Part shown: positions 53,273-62,950 of the stretch, piece by piece
How the letters are laid out: each line of letters opens with the position of its first letter
Position numbering within the stretch: the first letter of the stretch is position 1
Source: Bordetella sp.
Lineage (GTDB): Bacteria; Pseudomonadota; Gammaproteobacteria; Burkholderiales; Burkholderiaceae_B
Direction of reading: 5' to 3'
Length of the DNA stretch: 64,000 bases
Assembly: GCA_022818765.1 (NCBI GenBank)
Contig: CP063810.1
Coordinates: 483,052 to 547,051 of the forward strand
Made by a program: the position numbers and the translations under genes
Notes under the pieces: generated by a model
Told to the model about the DNA's origin: nothing
The model's input: the letters and a program-made list of their open reading frames with translations, nothing else
Databases searched by the model: none

Positions 53273-53308
53273 AAAACAATCATGTATATTCTTTCATAAT
53301 GATACCAT

Positions 53309-54235
53309 TTAAATCAAACCTACGTTCTCTATGAAACTCTTTTCAAATATCTGAGACTTTGATTCACTTTTTACAAATTTCCATGCATCTTTTTGTTCTA
53401 GAAGTGCTCTTGCTATGGAATTATTTAACTTATGACCTGCTTTATAAGCAATATATCGAGCCAGTAACGGTTTTCCCAAAAGATAGAGATCCCCAATTGC
53501 ATCTAAAATTTTATGTCTTACAAATTCATCTTTGTATCTAAGTCCTTCTTTATTAAGAACCTTATACTCATCCATGACAACTGTATTATCAAGGCTTCCT
53601 CCGCGAGCTAATCCCATCGATCGTAACCTCTCTACCTCATTGGCAAACCCAAAGGTACGTGCTCGAGCTATTTCATTTATATATGAATTCGTAGAGAAAT
53701 CAATTTTTGCAAAATTTGCAGTAGAACTAATTGCAGGATGTTGGAAATCAATAGAAAAAGAAATAGAAAAACCATTATAGGGTTCCAATCGAGCCCATCT
53801 TTCATTTTCACCTTTTCCTTCCCGAACTTCTATTGGTTTTAATACTCGTAGGAATAATTTTGGAGAATTTTGTTCAACAATACCAGCTGTTTTAAGCAAA
53901 TAAATAAATGCAGCGGCACTTCCATCCATAATAGGAACTTCCTCACCTATTAAGTCAACATGAATATTATCGATTCCTAATCCATATAATGCAGACATAA
54001 GATGTTCTACAGTCGAAACTCTAACTGCTCCTTTTTGTAATACCGATGCCATTCGTGTATCAGCAATATTTTCTGCATGAGCAGGAAGATCAACTGTTTC
54101 AGAAAGATCAATTCGATGAAAAATTATACCAGTATTAATCTTTGCAGGACGTAAAGTGAGATGAGATTGCTGACCAGAATGAATTCCGATACCAGTCATG
54201 GTAACAAGGTTTTGAATACTACGCTGAAAAAACAT
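53309..54235 (-). CDS. lpxC: UDP-3-O-acyl-N-acetylglucosamine deacetylase
   Basis: Zinc deacetylase, the committed step of lipid A synthesis. Zinc and active-site residues lie in [16 protein letters not shown] (His about 79), and [19 protein letters not shown] (His and Asp about 238-242). [17 protein letters not shown] is at the N-terminus. 308 residues, normal. Intact; an LPS-bearing outer membrane is therefore likely still made. It converges with the DUF721 gene. Confidence 0.97.
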   Translation of the reverse strand: MFFQRSIQNLVTMTGIGIHSGQQSHLTLRPAKINTGIIFHRIDLSETVDLPAHAENIADTRMASVLQKGAVRVSTVEHLMSALYGLGIDNIHVDLIGEEVPIMDGSAAAFIYLLKTAGIVEQNSPKLFLRVLKPIEVREGKGENERWARLEPYNGFSISFSIDFQHPAISSTANFAKIDFSTNSYINEIARARTFGFANEVERLRSMGLARGGSLDNTVVMDEYKVLNKEGLRYKDEFVRHKILDAIGDLYLLGKPLLARYIAYKAGHKLNNSIARALLEQKDAWKFVKSESKSQIFEKSFIENVGLI

Positions 54236-54413
54236 AGGAATTTTAATACTTTTTAAAAAATAAATATCTCCTTAGTTTTTATAAATTACAGAGTTTCTGC
54301 CTGTAATTTAATTGCAATTTAAATATTTTGTATAGAACGATGTGACTAAAAGAAATATCATTAGTTAATACAAATTTTGCTAAATTAGGACAATTTATTA
54401 AATATATAATAAT

Positions 54414-55592
54414 CTAATCAACCTGTTTTCGCAAAAAAGCAGGAATATCAAAATGATCCATACCTGATATTTCCAATGCTCTTACCCTTTCTGCCGATTG
54501 ATTCCTAGAATTTCGAGTAATAGATTGATTATCTAAATCTTGTTGAAAAGGTCCTTTTGTATCAGATTTAGTTATTCTCGCATTATTTATGTTAGTGCGA
54601 AATTGTGCTTGATTCCTAAGTACATTTGAGGAATTTTTTGGATGATCCAATCCTGTAGCTACTACAGTTACACGCAAACTATCTTCCATATTTTCATCAT
54701 AGGCATTACCGAAAATTACTGTAGCATCTTCTGCAGCATAGCCTCTAACAATTTCCATAATTTCTCTAGTTTCCCGCATTTTTAATGAACGGTTCGATGT
54801 AATATTTACTAGGACACCTTTAGCCCCATGAAGATCTACTCCTTCTAAAAGTGGGCTCGAAATAGCTTGTTCTGCTGCAAGTCTTGCTCTATCTTCACCT
54901 TGAGCAACAGAAGTGCCCATCATAGCTTTACCATGTTCACCCATAATAGTTCGCACATCTTCAAAATCAACATTGATATTTCCATCAACATTGATAATTT
55001 CAGCAATTCCAGCACATGCATTATGTAAAATATTATCTGCTGATCTAAAACAATCTTCTTGTGTTGCATCTTCATCTAAAAGATCATATAAATTTTCATT
55101 TAAAACAACAATTAAAGAATGTACATGTTTAGCCAATTCTGAAATACCTTCTTCAGCTATGTTTAACCGTTTTTTTCCTTCAAAAGAAAATGGTTTTGTA
55201 ACAACCCCTACAGTTAAAATACCTAATTCTTTAGCTATTTCAGCTACAATTGGCCCTGCTCCAGTTCCTGTACCTCCTCCCATGCCCGCTGTAACAAAAA
55301 CCATATGAGCACCTGTTAATGAAGCACGAATTTCTTCTCGAGCTGTCTCTGCACATGCTCTGCCTTGATCAGGCTTTGCACCAGCTCCTAATCCTGTTCT
55401 ACCAAGACGAATTTGGACAGGTGCATTAGTCGCAATAAGAGCTTGCGCATCGGTGTTAGCACAAATAAAATCAACACCTTTTAAATCGCTTCGAATCATA
55501 TGAGCAACAGCATTTCCTCCCGCTCCGCCAACACCAATTACTTTTATAATTGTTCCAACATTAGTGGAATCTAACATTTCAAAGGCCGTCAT
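54414..55592 (-). CDS. ftsZ: Cell division GTPase FtsZ
   Basis: Tubulin homologue that forms the Z ring. The T4 loop GMGGGTGTGAGPIVAEIAKE is intact, with VIGVGGAGGNAV at the N-terminus and the T7 loop in NVDFEDVRTIM. After a variable linker, the C-terminal peptide FDIPAFLRKQVD, which docks FtsA and ZipA, is kept. 392 residues. It is the last gene of the dcw block here, 160 bases after ftsA. Confidence 0.98.
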   Translation of the reverse strand: MTAFEMLDSTNVGTIIKVIGVGGAGGNAVAHMIRSDLKGVDFICANTDAQALIATNAPVQIRLGRTGLGAGAKPDQGRACAETAREEIRASLTGAHMVFVTAGMGGGTGTGAGPIVAEIAKELGILTVGVVTKPFSFEGKKRLNIAEEGISELAKHVHSLIVVLNENLYDLLDEDATQEDCFRSADNILHNACAGIAEIINVDGNINVDFEDVRTIMGEHGKAMMGTSVAQGEDRARLAAEQAISSPLLEGVDLHGAKGVLVNITSNRSLKMRETREIMEIVRGYAAEDATVIFGNAYDENMEDSLRVTVVATGLDHPKNSSNVLRNQAQFRTNINNARITKSDTKGPFQQDLDNQSITRNSRNQSAERVRALEISGMDHFDIPAFLRKQVD

Positions 55593-55755
55593 TTTGATCT
55601 CCCTATCGCGGTCTAAATTTTAAAATATAATAATTATTCATCTAATTTTTGAATATTATTTAGAAATTAGTATGTAAGACAACAAGAATAATTACTTAGA
55701 ATGACTCCATATATTTTGAATTTTAAAATATAGAAAGATATTGTTTGTCAATTTA

Positions 55756-56981
55756 TTAGTTTATAAACCATTCTTTCATACGTGCTAATATAGACTTGAA
55801 ATTCCCATTTTGCTTTGTTATTTTATAGCTTTGAATATATTGTAAACGGGCTACTTGTAAAAGACCCATAACTGTTGAAAACCTTGGATTTCGCATAACA
55901 TCATCTAAATTACCTCTATATTCAGGAAAACCAATGCGAACAGGTTTTAAGAAAATATTTTCAGCTAATTCCACAATGCCTGGTAATAATGATGATCCAC
56001 CTGTTAATACCACACCAGATGAAAGCAAGTCTTCATATCCTGATTTGCAAATAATATTTTGAATTTGATCAAATAATTCTTCAACACGAGGTTCTAAAAT
56101 ATCTCCTAATATTTTCCGATTAACATTATTTCTATACTGATATTCAATTTCTGGAAGATCAACTAAGTCATCAGAACTAGCTAAATTTTTTTTAGCGATC
56201 CCATAATGAAGTTTTATTTTTTCAGCACTTGGAGTTGGTATATGTAATACTGTAGCAATATCATTAGTAATTTGATTTCCAGCAATTGGAAGAACAGCAG
56301 TATAACGAACAACTCCTCCTGTAAAAATAGCGATATCTGTTGTACCGCCCCTATATCAATTAACACAACACCTAAATCTTTTTCATAATCAGATAGAACA
56401 GCCGAACTAGATGCTAATGGTTGTAAGACCAAATCACGAACTTCTAAATTACATTGCTTAACACATTTCACAATATTTTGAACAGCACTTGCTCCTCCTG
56501 TAACAATATGTACACGGACTTCTAAACGTAACCCACTCATGCCAACAGGATCTCGAATACCATCTTGTCCATCAATGATAAAATCTTGAGTTAGTACATG
56601 AAGTATTTTCTGATCAGCAGGAATGTTTACTGTTCTTGCTATCTCAATAGCACGATCAACATCATCTATTGTAATTTCCTTATATTTAACGGCTACAACT
56701 CCACTGGAATTAAAACTTTGTATATGCTTTCCTGCAATTCCTGTGTAAACATTGTAAATTTTACAATCACTCATTAGCTCCGCTTCTTCAATTGTATGCT
56801 GAATATCACTAATAATATTTTCTATATTTACAACAACACCCTTTCGTATTCCATTCGAACTAGATTGACCGATTCCAAGGACCTCTATTTGTCCTCCAGG
56901 CAAAATCCTAGCAACAACTGTAGCTACTTTACTTGTTCCAATATCGAGAGCGACTATAAAATCTTTAATATCATGAATCAT
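55756..56981 (-). pseudogene. ftsA: Cell division protein FtsA, -1 frameshift
   Basis: Actin-like membrane tether of FtsZ. The ATG at 56981 (MIHDIKDFIVALDIGTSKVA) fits the family. The frame breaks in phosphate loop 2: DIG-then-AVQQ is read in place of DIGGGTTDIAIFTGG. One G added to the G4 run (C4 at 56348-56351) restores it and a continuous frame to 55756, about 408 residues, with no other stop. The second half carries LPIAGNQITNDIA, GVVLTGGSSLLPGI and the C-terminal amphipathic helix ILARMKEWFIN. FtsA loss with FtsZ retained and ZipA unknown would be severe, so an intact product is expected. Confidence 0.93.
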
Positions 56982-57061
56982 TTTAATTGAATTATTCAAA
57001 AAATTGTGGCAGATTTTGCATTTTATCTTATTCGGAATGAACTGATGATTCAAAAATTAAA

Positions 57062-57723
57062 AAATCAATTTAGATAATATAAATCAATTTTCACTATATT
57101 ACGTGAATCTAAATGATAAATAATTAATTGTTAAATTTTAATAAATTTTTTCATTTTTTTGAAACTGATCGATAATATAAACTATTGCATACTGCATAAT
57201 TTCGATTAGGATTAAGATTTATCATATTATTCAACTTATTTAATATAATTCTCCATGAATATCTTTGATCGACATTATTTAAATCTTTAATCTTTGTTGG
57301 AGATGTTTTTTTTTCATAAATGTTAACAATTTGATTTTTATTTTAAATAATCAAAGTTTTTTATTTTTCTATACTAACTCGAAAATATTTAGATAGATTT
57401 CTTAAACTATAGAATTTGGTATCCATTATAACGATTCCAATATATTTAAATTTAAAGTTAGAAAATTTTCCCGGAAGATGAATATCAGTTTTTATTATAT
57501 TTTTTAAAAAAAGATATAATAAAAACTGATATTCATCTACAGATTCTAATTTGATTGATGATAGAACGAAAAAAACATATTTGCCTAGACATAATTGGAG
57601 AGATTAATAAAACAATTAATATTGTCAAAATCGAAACTAAATTGGTAAATTTTATAATGATATATTTATATTCTCACAGAATTTTTTAAAAATGAGTTTT
57701 TCTAAAAAATAATTATAATATCG
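57062..57723 (-). pseudogene. Possible ftsQ remnant between ddlB and ftsA
   Basis: In dcw clusters ftsQ lies here. The 660 bases have no open frame of useful length. On the minus strand a short hydrophobic stretch (ILTILIVLLISPIM) followed by SRQICFFRSI resembles the TM-to-POTRA junction of FtsQ, and later bits such as YSLRNLSKYF could be further relics. The similarity is weak; position is the main argument. A strong inverted repeat lies inside. Confidence 0.35.
57477..57537. repeat. Perfect 24-bp inverted repeat, long hairpin
   Basis: Arms 57477-57500 (GATGAATATCAGTTTTTATT and four more bases) and 57514-57537 are exact complements, with a 13-base spacer TTTTTAAAAAAAG that can extend the stem further. 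It lies 190 bases downstream of the ddlB stop on the minus strand. It could terminate the mur-ddl transcript or protect its 3' end. Confidence 0.85.
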
Positions 57724-58665
57724 CTATTTGAAACTGTGAATTTTGCATGAAGCTTGTTTTAATATTTTTAAGCATAATTGCTGGTAGCTAATTCCGATTC
57801 TACTAGCAGCCATAGGTACTAATGAATGGTTAGTCATGCCAGGTAAGGTATTGATTTCGAGTATCCATGCTTGATTTTCCTTATCTAAAATGATATCAAG
57901 TCTAGCCCAACCATCACAACCTAAAACAGAAAAGGCCATTTCCGAAATATTAACAATATTTTGTTTTATCTCAAGCTTTAAATTTGCAGGACAACAATAA
58001 CGAGTTTTATCAGAAAAATATTTATTTTCATAACTGTAATTTCCGTTTGGTGCAATGATTTCTATAATTGGCAAACATTGTATTGTTTCTTTTTGTTTTG
58101 ATACAACAACAGTTAATTCACGACCTGTTATAAATTTTTCCGCAAAAACTTCAAAGCTATATTTTAATGAATCAATATAAGCATCATTTATATGTGAATC
58201 ATCATTAACTTTATTAATTCCTATTGTTGATCCTTCTTGAGTAGGTTTAAAAACAAAAGGAAATCCCAGTTTCTTTGCTATAAACGAAAAATCATGATTT
58301 TTTTTTAATATTAAAAAAGGAGGTGTAGGTAAATTATTCTGTAACCAAATTTGTTTGGCTAGAACTTTGTTCATTGCAAGATTAGAAGCTATTGGACCAC
58401 TTCCAGTATAAGGGATTCGAAGTAATTCCAATACTCCTTGAATACAACCATCTTCTCCATATCGACCGTGTAAAGCAATAAAAACTCGGTCAAATTCAGA
58501 GTTTTCTAACTCTGATAATGTTTTTTTTCCAGTATCAAATAAATGAACATTTACATCTTTATTTTTTAATGATTCATAAATACTTAAACCGGACATCAAG
58601 GAAATTTTTCTTTCAGAAGATAATCCACCATATAAAATTCCAACCTTCCCAAACTGATCAATCAT
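57724..58665 (-). CDS. ddlB: D-alanine--D-alanine ligase
   Basis: ATP-grasp ligase that makes D-Ala-D-Ala. GILYGGLSSERKISLMSG, FIALHGRYGEDGCIQG, the PYTGSGPIASNLAMNK loop, KPTQEGSTIGI and the metal-binding EINTLPGMTNHSLVP are present. 313 residues. Its ATG overlaps the murC stop by four bases. Intact. Confidence 0.97.
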   Translation of the reverse strand: MIDQFGKVGILYGGLSSERKISLMSGLSIYESLKNKDVNVHLFDTGKKTLSELENSEFDRVFIALHGRYGEDGCIQGVLELLRIPYTGSGPIASNLAMNKVLAKQIWLQNNLPTPPFLILKKNHDFSFIAKKLGFPFVFKPTQEGSTIGINKVNDDSHINDAYIDSLKYSFEVFAEKFITGRELTVVVSKQKETIQCLPIIEIIAPNGNYSYENKYFSDKTRYCCPANLKLEIKQNIVNISEMAFSVLGCDGWARLDIILDKENQAWILEINTLPGMTNHSLVPMAASRIGISYQQLCLKILKQASCKIHSFK

Positions 58666-60080
58666 GAAAATTTTTCCAAAAATATCTTAGGTATTTTACC
58701 AATGGAACCAGCTCCCATAACAATAACAATATCATCATTCAAGACAAGATCATTAATAGCTTTTGGCAAATCATCTATATTATTAACAAACTGTAATTGA
58801 ACTTTTGTTACTGTATTTTTAAGAGCTTGGTACATAGATTGACCATTTGCTGAAACTGAAAAGTGTTCACCTGCAGAATAAACTTCAGTTAATAAAACTA
58901 CATCAGCCATATTTAATGCATGGATGAAATCCTCAAAACAATCTTTTGTTCGCGTATATCGATGAGGTTGAAAAACTAACATAACACGTTTTTTTGGCCA
59001 TATGCTGCGTGCAGCAGATAATGTAGCTATTATCTCTGTTGGATGATGACTGTAATCATCGATTAATATAAATTTTCCTCCACCTTTTTTTAAATCAATT
59101 TGAAATTCTCCAATACATGTAAAACGTCTTTTCACACCCTGAAAATTAGCTAATGCTTTGCAAATAACCTCATCAGATATACCTAATTCTGTTGCAATAG
59201 TAACAGCTGCTAATGCATTTCTTACATTATGTATACCTGGTAAATTTAATTCAATTTTCAATGATGGTAAAAAGGATTTTTTCTTTCTGTTCCATCTTTG
59301 TACTTTAAAACACATTTTTTTTCCAGATGCATGTATTTCATAACCTTTTATATCCGAACCTGAATTTAATCCATATGTAATTATAGGGCGTGAAACTAAA
59401 GGAATAATTTCACATATGTTAAGATCATCCAAACATAAAATTGCTTTTCCATAAAAAGGAAGACGTTCTAAGAACTTAACAAATGTTTTTTTCAAAACAG
59501 AAAAATCATAACTATATGTACCCATATGATCTCTATCAATATTTGTCACAACAGTCATGATTGGTAACAATTCAAGAAAAGAAGCATCCGATTCATCTGC
59601 TTCCGCAACAAGGTAATCACCTTTACCAAGTTTCGCATTTTTCTCAAAAGAATTTAAAATGCCTCCAATAATAAACGTTGGATCAAGTAAAGCTTCTGAT
59701 AATATGCTTACAATAAGACTAGACGTTGTTGTTTTTCCATGAGTTCCAGAAACAGCTATACCTAATCTCAATCTCATTAATTCTTGTAACATCACAGCCC
59801 GAGAAACAATAGGAATACCTGATACATTTGCAGCAAAAACTTCAGGATTATTTAATCCTATAGCTGCAGAAATAACAACCACGTTAGCGCCATTTATATT
59901 TTCAGAACAATGTCCTATATAGATATTAACTCCAATTCTTTTTAGACTATTAGTTACATCTGATTCATGTAAATCTGAGCCACTAATTTTATATCCAAGA
60001 TTGAGGAATATCTCTGCAATTCCACTCATTCCTAAACCACCTATCCCAACAAAATGGATATGCTCAATTTCATATTTCAT
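58662..60080 (-). CDS. murC: UDP-N-acetylmuramate--L-alanine ligase
   Basis: Adds L-Ala to UDP-MurNAc. HFVGIGGLGMSGIAEI (nucleotide-binding N-domain), the P-loop GTHGKTTTSSL, NIDRDHMGTY and DDYSHHPTEI are characteristic. The ATG at 60080 (MKYEIEHIHFVGIG), four bases after the murG stop, gives 472 residues. Intact. Confidence 0.97.
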   Translation of the reverse strand: MKYEIEHIHFVGIGGLGMSGIAEIFLNLGYKISGSDLHESDVTNSLKRIGVNIYIGHCSENINGANVVVISAAIGLNNPEVFAANVSGIPIVSRAVMLQELMRLRLGIAVSGTHGKTTTSSLIVSILSEALLDPTFIIGGILNSFEKNAKLGKGDYLVAEADESDASFLELLPIMTVVTNIDRDHMGTYSYDFSVLKKTFVKFLERLPFYGKAILCLDDLNICEIIPLVSRPIITYGLNSGSDIKGYEIHASGKKMCFKVQRWNRKKKSFLPSLKIELNLPGIHNVRNALAAVTIATELGISDEVICKALANFQGVKRRFTCIGEFQIDLKKGGGKFILIDDYSHHPTEIIATLSAARSIWPKKRVMLVFQPHRYTRTKDCFEDFIHALNMADVVLLTEVYSAGEHFSVSANGQSMYQALKNTVTKVQLQFVNNIDDLPKAINDLVLNDDIVIVMGAGSIGKIPKIFLEKFS

Positions 60081-60084
60081 GATA

Positions 60085-61155
60085 TTAATTTTTGAGAATC
60101 TGTTCACAAGTTTTAGCAATATAAATTGCAGAATTTTCCCTAGCTTTTTGCCTAGCCATTAATGCAACCTGTTTTAGCTCTTCTCTAGACCTTTTTTGTA
60201 ACCATTGCGCTAAAAATTCTGGAGTTAATTGATGTTGTTCATGCATCCATCCTGCTTTCGATTTAGATAAAAAATATGCATTGGCTACCTGGTGATTATC
60301 TGCAGATTCTGGATAAGGTATGAGTAAAGCGGCAATTCCAATAGCAGTAATTTCGGATACTGTCATAGCTCCAGATCGACAAATTAATAAATCGGCGTTT
60401 TTCATTTCAAAAAAAATATCATCAATAAAATCTTTGCATTCAGCTTTAATACCTAAATTTTCATATTGTTTTTGAACATTTATGGAATTTCCAAAACCTG
60501 TTTGATGTGTGATTTTTGAAAACTGATTATTTTTTAACAAAGCTAAACTCTTTGGTATTATGGAATTTAATGCTTTAGATCCTTGGCTACCACCTATTAT
60601 TAGTAAATTTAAAGCTTTATCTTGGCGTAAATCATAACGCTTATCTATTTCTTTGATAGAAGATATTTTAAGATCTATTGGATTTCCAAAATTCCTTGCA
60701 GCAGGATGCACATTCGGAAAAGCTGTAAATATACATTTTGAAAATTTTACTAAAAAACGATTAACCTTTCCCAATATAGCATTTTGCTCATGTAAAACAA
60801 GCGGTATACCAAGAAATATAGCAGCTATTCCTCCTGGGAATGCGATATATCCTCCCATTGCCAAAACTATATTCGGTTTTATTTTTAAAAGAGTTTTAAA
60901 ACTTTGAAAAAAAGCTTGAAAAAAGAAAAATGGAAAATTAAATACATTCTTAAATATACTTTTGCTTAAACCATGAAAATTTAAAGGCATTAACAAGAAT
61001 CCATTTTTTGGTACTAGTACTCCCTCTATTTTATTTGGGTTTCCTAACCATACAACCTTCCATCCTCTATATTTCAAAATTTTAGCTATAGCCAAACCTG
61101 GAGTCACATGACCTCCCGTACCCCCACCAGTAATAATAATAGTTTTAGCATTCAT
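60085..61155 (-). CDS. murG: Lipid II synthase MurG
   Basis: Transfers GlcNAc to lipid I. N-terminal GGGTGGHVTPGLAIA, then LHEQNAILGKVNRFL, GGSQGSKALNSIIP, and the UDP-GlcNAc site CRSGAMTVSEITAIG and PYPESADNHQVANAYFL are present. 356 residues. In relatives it is preceded by ftsW; here a 307-base non-coding gap takes that place. Intact. Confidence 0.97.
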   Translation of the reverse strand: MNAKTIIITGGGTGGHVTPGLAIAKILKYRGWKVVWLGNPNKIEGVLVPKNGFLLMPLNFHGLSKSIFKNVFNFPFFFFQAFFQSFKTLLKIKPNIVLAMGGYIAFPGGIAAIFLGIPLVLHEQNAILGKVNRFLVKFSKCIFTAFPNVHPAARNFGNPIDLKISSIKEIDKRYDLRQDKALNLLIIGGSQGSKALNSIIPKSLALLKNNQFSKITHQTGFGNSINVQKQYENLGIKAECKDFIDDIFFEMKNADLLICRSGAMTVSEITAIGIAALLIPYPESADNHQVANAYFLSKSKAGWMHEQHQLTPEFLAQWLQKRSREELKQVALMARQKARENSAIYIAKTCEQILKN

Positions 61156-61462
61156 ATTTGCTTATTTTAAAATGTGGAAAAACTAATTAATAATCAAAGA
61201 AATATTAATCTACAATTTGTAGTGTTAGGATTAAACATCCAATAAATAAAACATATAAATAAATTGTACAACACGGAAAAATACTCTCTTCCTAAAAAAA
61301 CATAACAAGGCTTCTTTAAAAAAAATATTGATATAGAATGCACCTTTTCTAAACTCAATAATATTAGTTTGAAAAACTATATCAATAGAATATGAAGACT
61401 ATATATCTTTATATAATTTTCTCTATTTTTTTAGATCAAATTTTATTTTTATGGCAGAAATT
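61156..61462. other. Non-coding gap where ftsW would be expected
   Basis: 307 bases between murD and murG on the same strand. ftsW (about 1.2 kb) is expected here; no convincing piece of it remains. It holds an 11-bp inverted repeat: TATTGATATAG (61326-61336) and CTATATCAATA (61377-61387). Confidence 0.5.
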
Positions 61463-62950
61463 TTAGTGTTTCTTATTTTGATTTGCAATGAAATTCAAAA
61501 CTTCGTTGACAAAAATTTGTCCACGATGAGAATAACTTTGAAACATATCTTTACTAGAACAGGCTGGGGAAAGCAAAATAGTATTTCCTGGCATAGCTAT
61601 ATTATTCGATGCTTTCACTGCTTGAGATAAATCTGAGGATTTTATGCATAAGATACCTGATCTTCTTAAAGAATTTTCTATTGATTGACTATCTTTTCCA
61701 ATTAATATAATCCCTTTAGCATGATATTTCACAATATCGATTAGCAATGAAAAATCTTGCCCCTTGCTCAGACCTCCTAATATCAAAATTACTTTTTTTT
61801 GTATACTCTTTAATGCAGCAATTGTAGAAGCTATATTTGTACTTTTACTATCATTAACATAATCAATACCTTCATGTGTGCAAATAAAATTTAAACGATG
61901 GGGTTCACCAGAATATTGAATCAAAGATTTTATTCTAGATTTTCTAAATCGGTTCAATATTTCAGTTAATTGCAAAGCAGCTAAGGCATTCAAAGCATTA
62001 TGCATTCCTTGAATTTTAAGAGATTTTAACGGAACTAATTGATTAACAATAGTATTTTTTTTTAATTTTTTATTTTTTTTAAAATCACAAATTGATAACC
62101 AAGACAATCCATTTTTTCCTAATTTTATACCCATATCACCTACCAAATTTGGTAAATTTGTTCCAAAACTTTTAATTTCAGTTTTACCTGTTTTATAAAC
62201 CATGCTGGAAATAATAGGATCGTCTCGATTTATAAAAGCTATTTTTGCCATTTTTAATAATCGAATTTTACATTCACAATATTCATCCATACTACCATGC
62301 CAATCAAGATGATCCTCACTTAGATTAAGCAAAATAGCTGCAGTTGGCATAAGTGATTTAAGATCATACAATTGGAAACTAGATAATTCTAATACCCATA
62401 CTTTTGGCAATTCATTTCTATCCATAGCTTTCATTAAAGCCCATAATGCAGACGGACCAATATTACCAGCAATAATGACACTCAGACCTGATGCTGCTAC
62501 TAATTTACCTGTGAGAGATGTTACTGTTGTTTTTCCATTTGTGCCAGTTATAGCTAGAATTACAGGATCATAATTTTTCTTAATTTTTAATTCAATTAAA
62601 GCTCTAGAAAAAATTTCAATTTCTGAAATAATTTCAATATGTAATAATGAAGCTTCTCCTATAATTTTTCTTGCTGAACGCTTAGGTGAAAAAAATGGGC
62701 TAATAACAAGTTTAGATACCCCATCTAATAATTTAGTATTGTAAATACTCTCTCCTAAAAGATATTCAACTTCAACATTTTTCAAATTTTCTGCAAATGA
62801 CTTATTTAAATGTTCTAGATGATATCGAGTGTCTGCAATGCGCAAACGAAAGTTTCTTCTAGCGTACCAAAGGGCAACAGAGATACCTGTTTCCCCTAAA
62901 CCAAAAATCAAGATTAATGGAATTTCATGATCTACTTTAATTATATTCAT
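61463..62950 (-). CDS. murD: UDP-N-acetylmuramoylalanine--D-glutamate ligase
   Basis: Adds D-Glu to UDP-MurNAc-L-Ala. N-terminal LILIFGLGETGISVALW, P-loop ITGTNGKTTVTSLTGKL, NLSEDHLDWHGSMDEY, HRLNFICTHEGIDYVNDSKSTN and LSPACSSKDMF are present. The ATG at 62950 overlaps the mraY stop (ATGA) and gives 495 residues; the 19-residue extension lies inside mraY. Intact. Confidence 0.97.
   Translation of the reverse strand: MNIIKVDHEIPLILIFGLGETGISVALWYARRNFRLRIADTRYHLEHLNKSFAENLKNVEVEYLLGESIYNTKLLDGVSKLVISPFFSPKRSARKIIGEASLLHIEIISEIEIFSRALIELKIKKNYDPVILAITGTNGKTTVTSLTGKLVAASGLSVIIAGNIGPSALWALMKAMDRNELPKVWVLELSSFQLYDLKSLMPTAAILLNLSEDHLDWHGSMDEYCECKIRLLKMAKIAFINRDDPIISSMVYKTGKTEIKSFGTNLPNLVGDMGIKLGKNGLSWLSICDFKKNKKLKKNTIVNQLVPLKSLKIQGMHNALNALAALQLTEILNRFRKSRIKSLIQYSGEPHRLNFICTHEGIDYVNDSKSTNIASTIAALKSIQKKVILILGGLSKGQDFSLLIDIVKYHAKGIILIGKDSQSIENSLRRSGILCIKSSDLSQAVKASNNIAMPGNTILLSPACSSKDMFQSYSHRGQIFVNEVLNFIANQNKKH

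Noticed and set aside
54913..55308. 131-residue ORF antisense to ftsZ
   Set aside because: Shadow of the conserved GTPase domain; composition follows the opposite codons.
55756..56028. Stand-alone 90-residue ORF downstream of ftsA
   Set aside because: The frame is open back to the G4 run in ftsA and gives the C-terminal half of FtsA.
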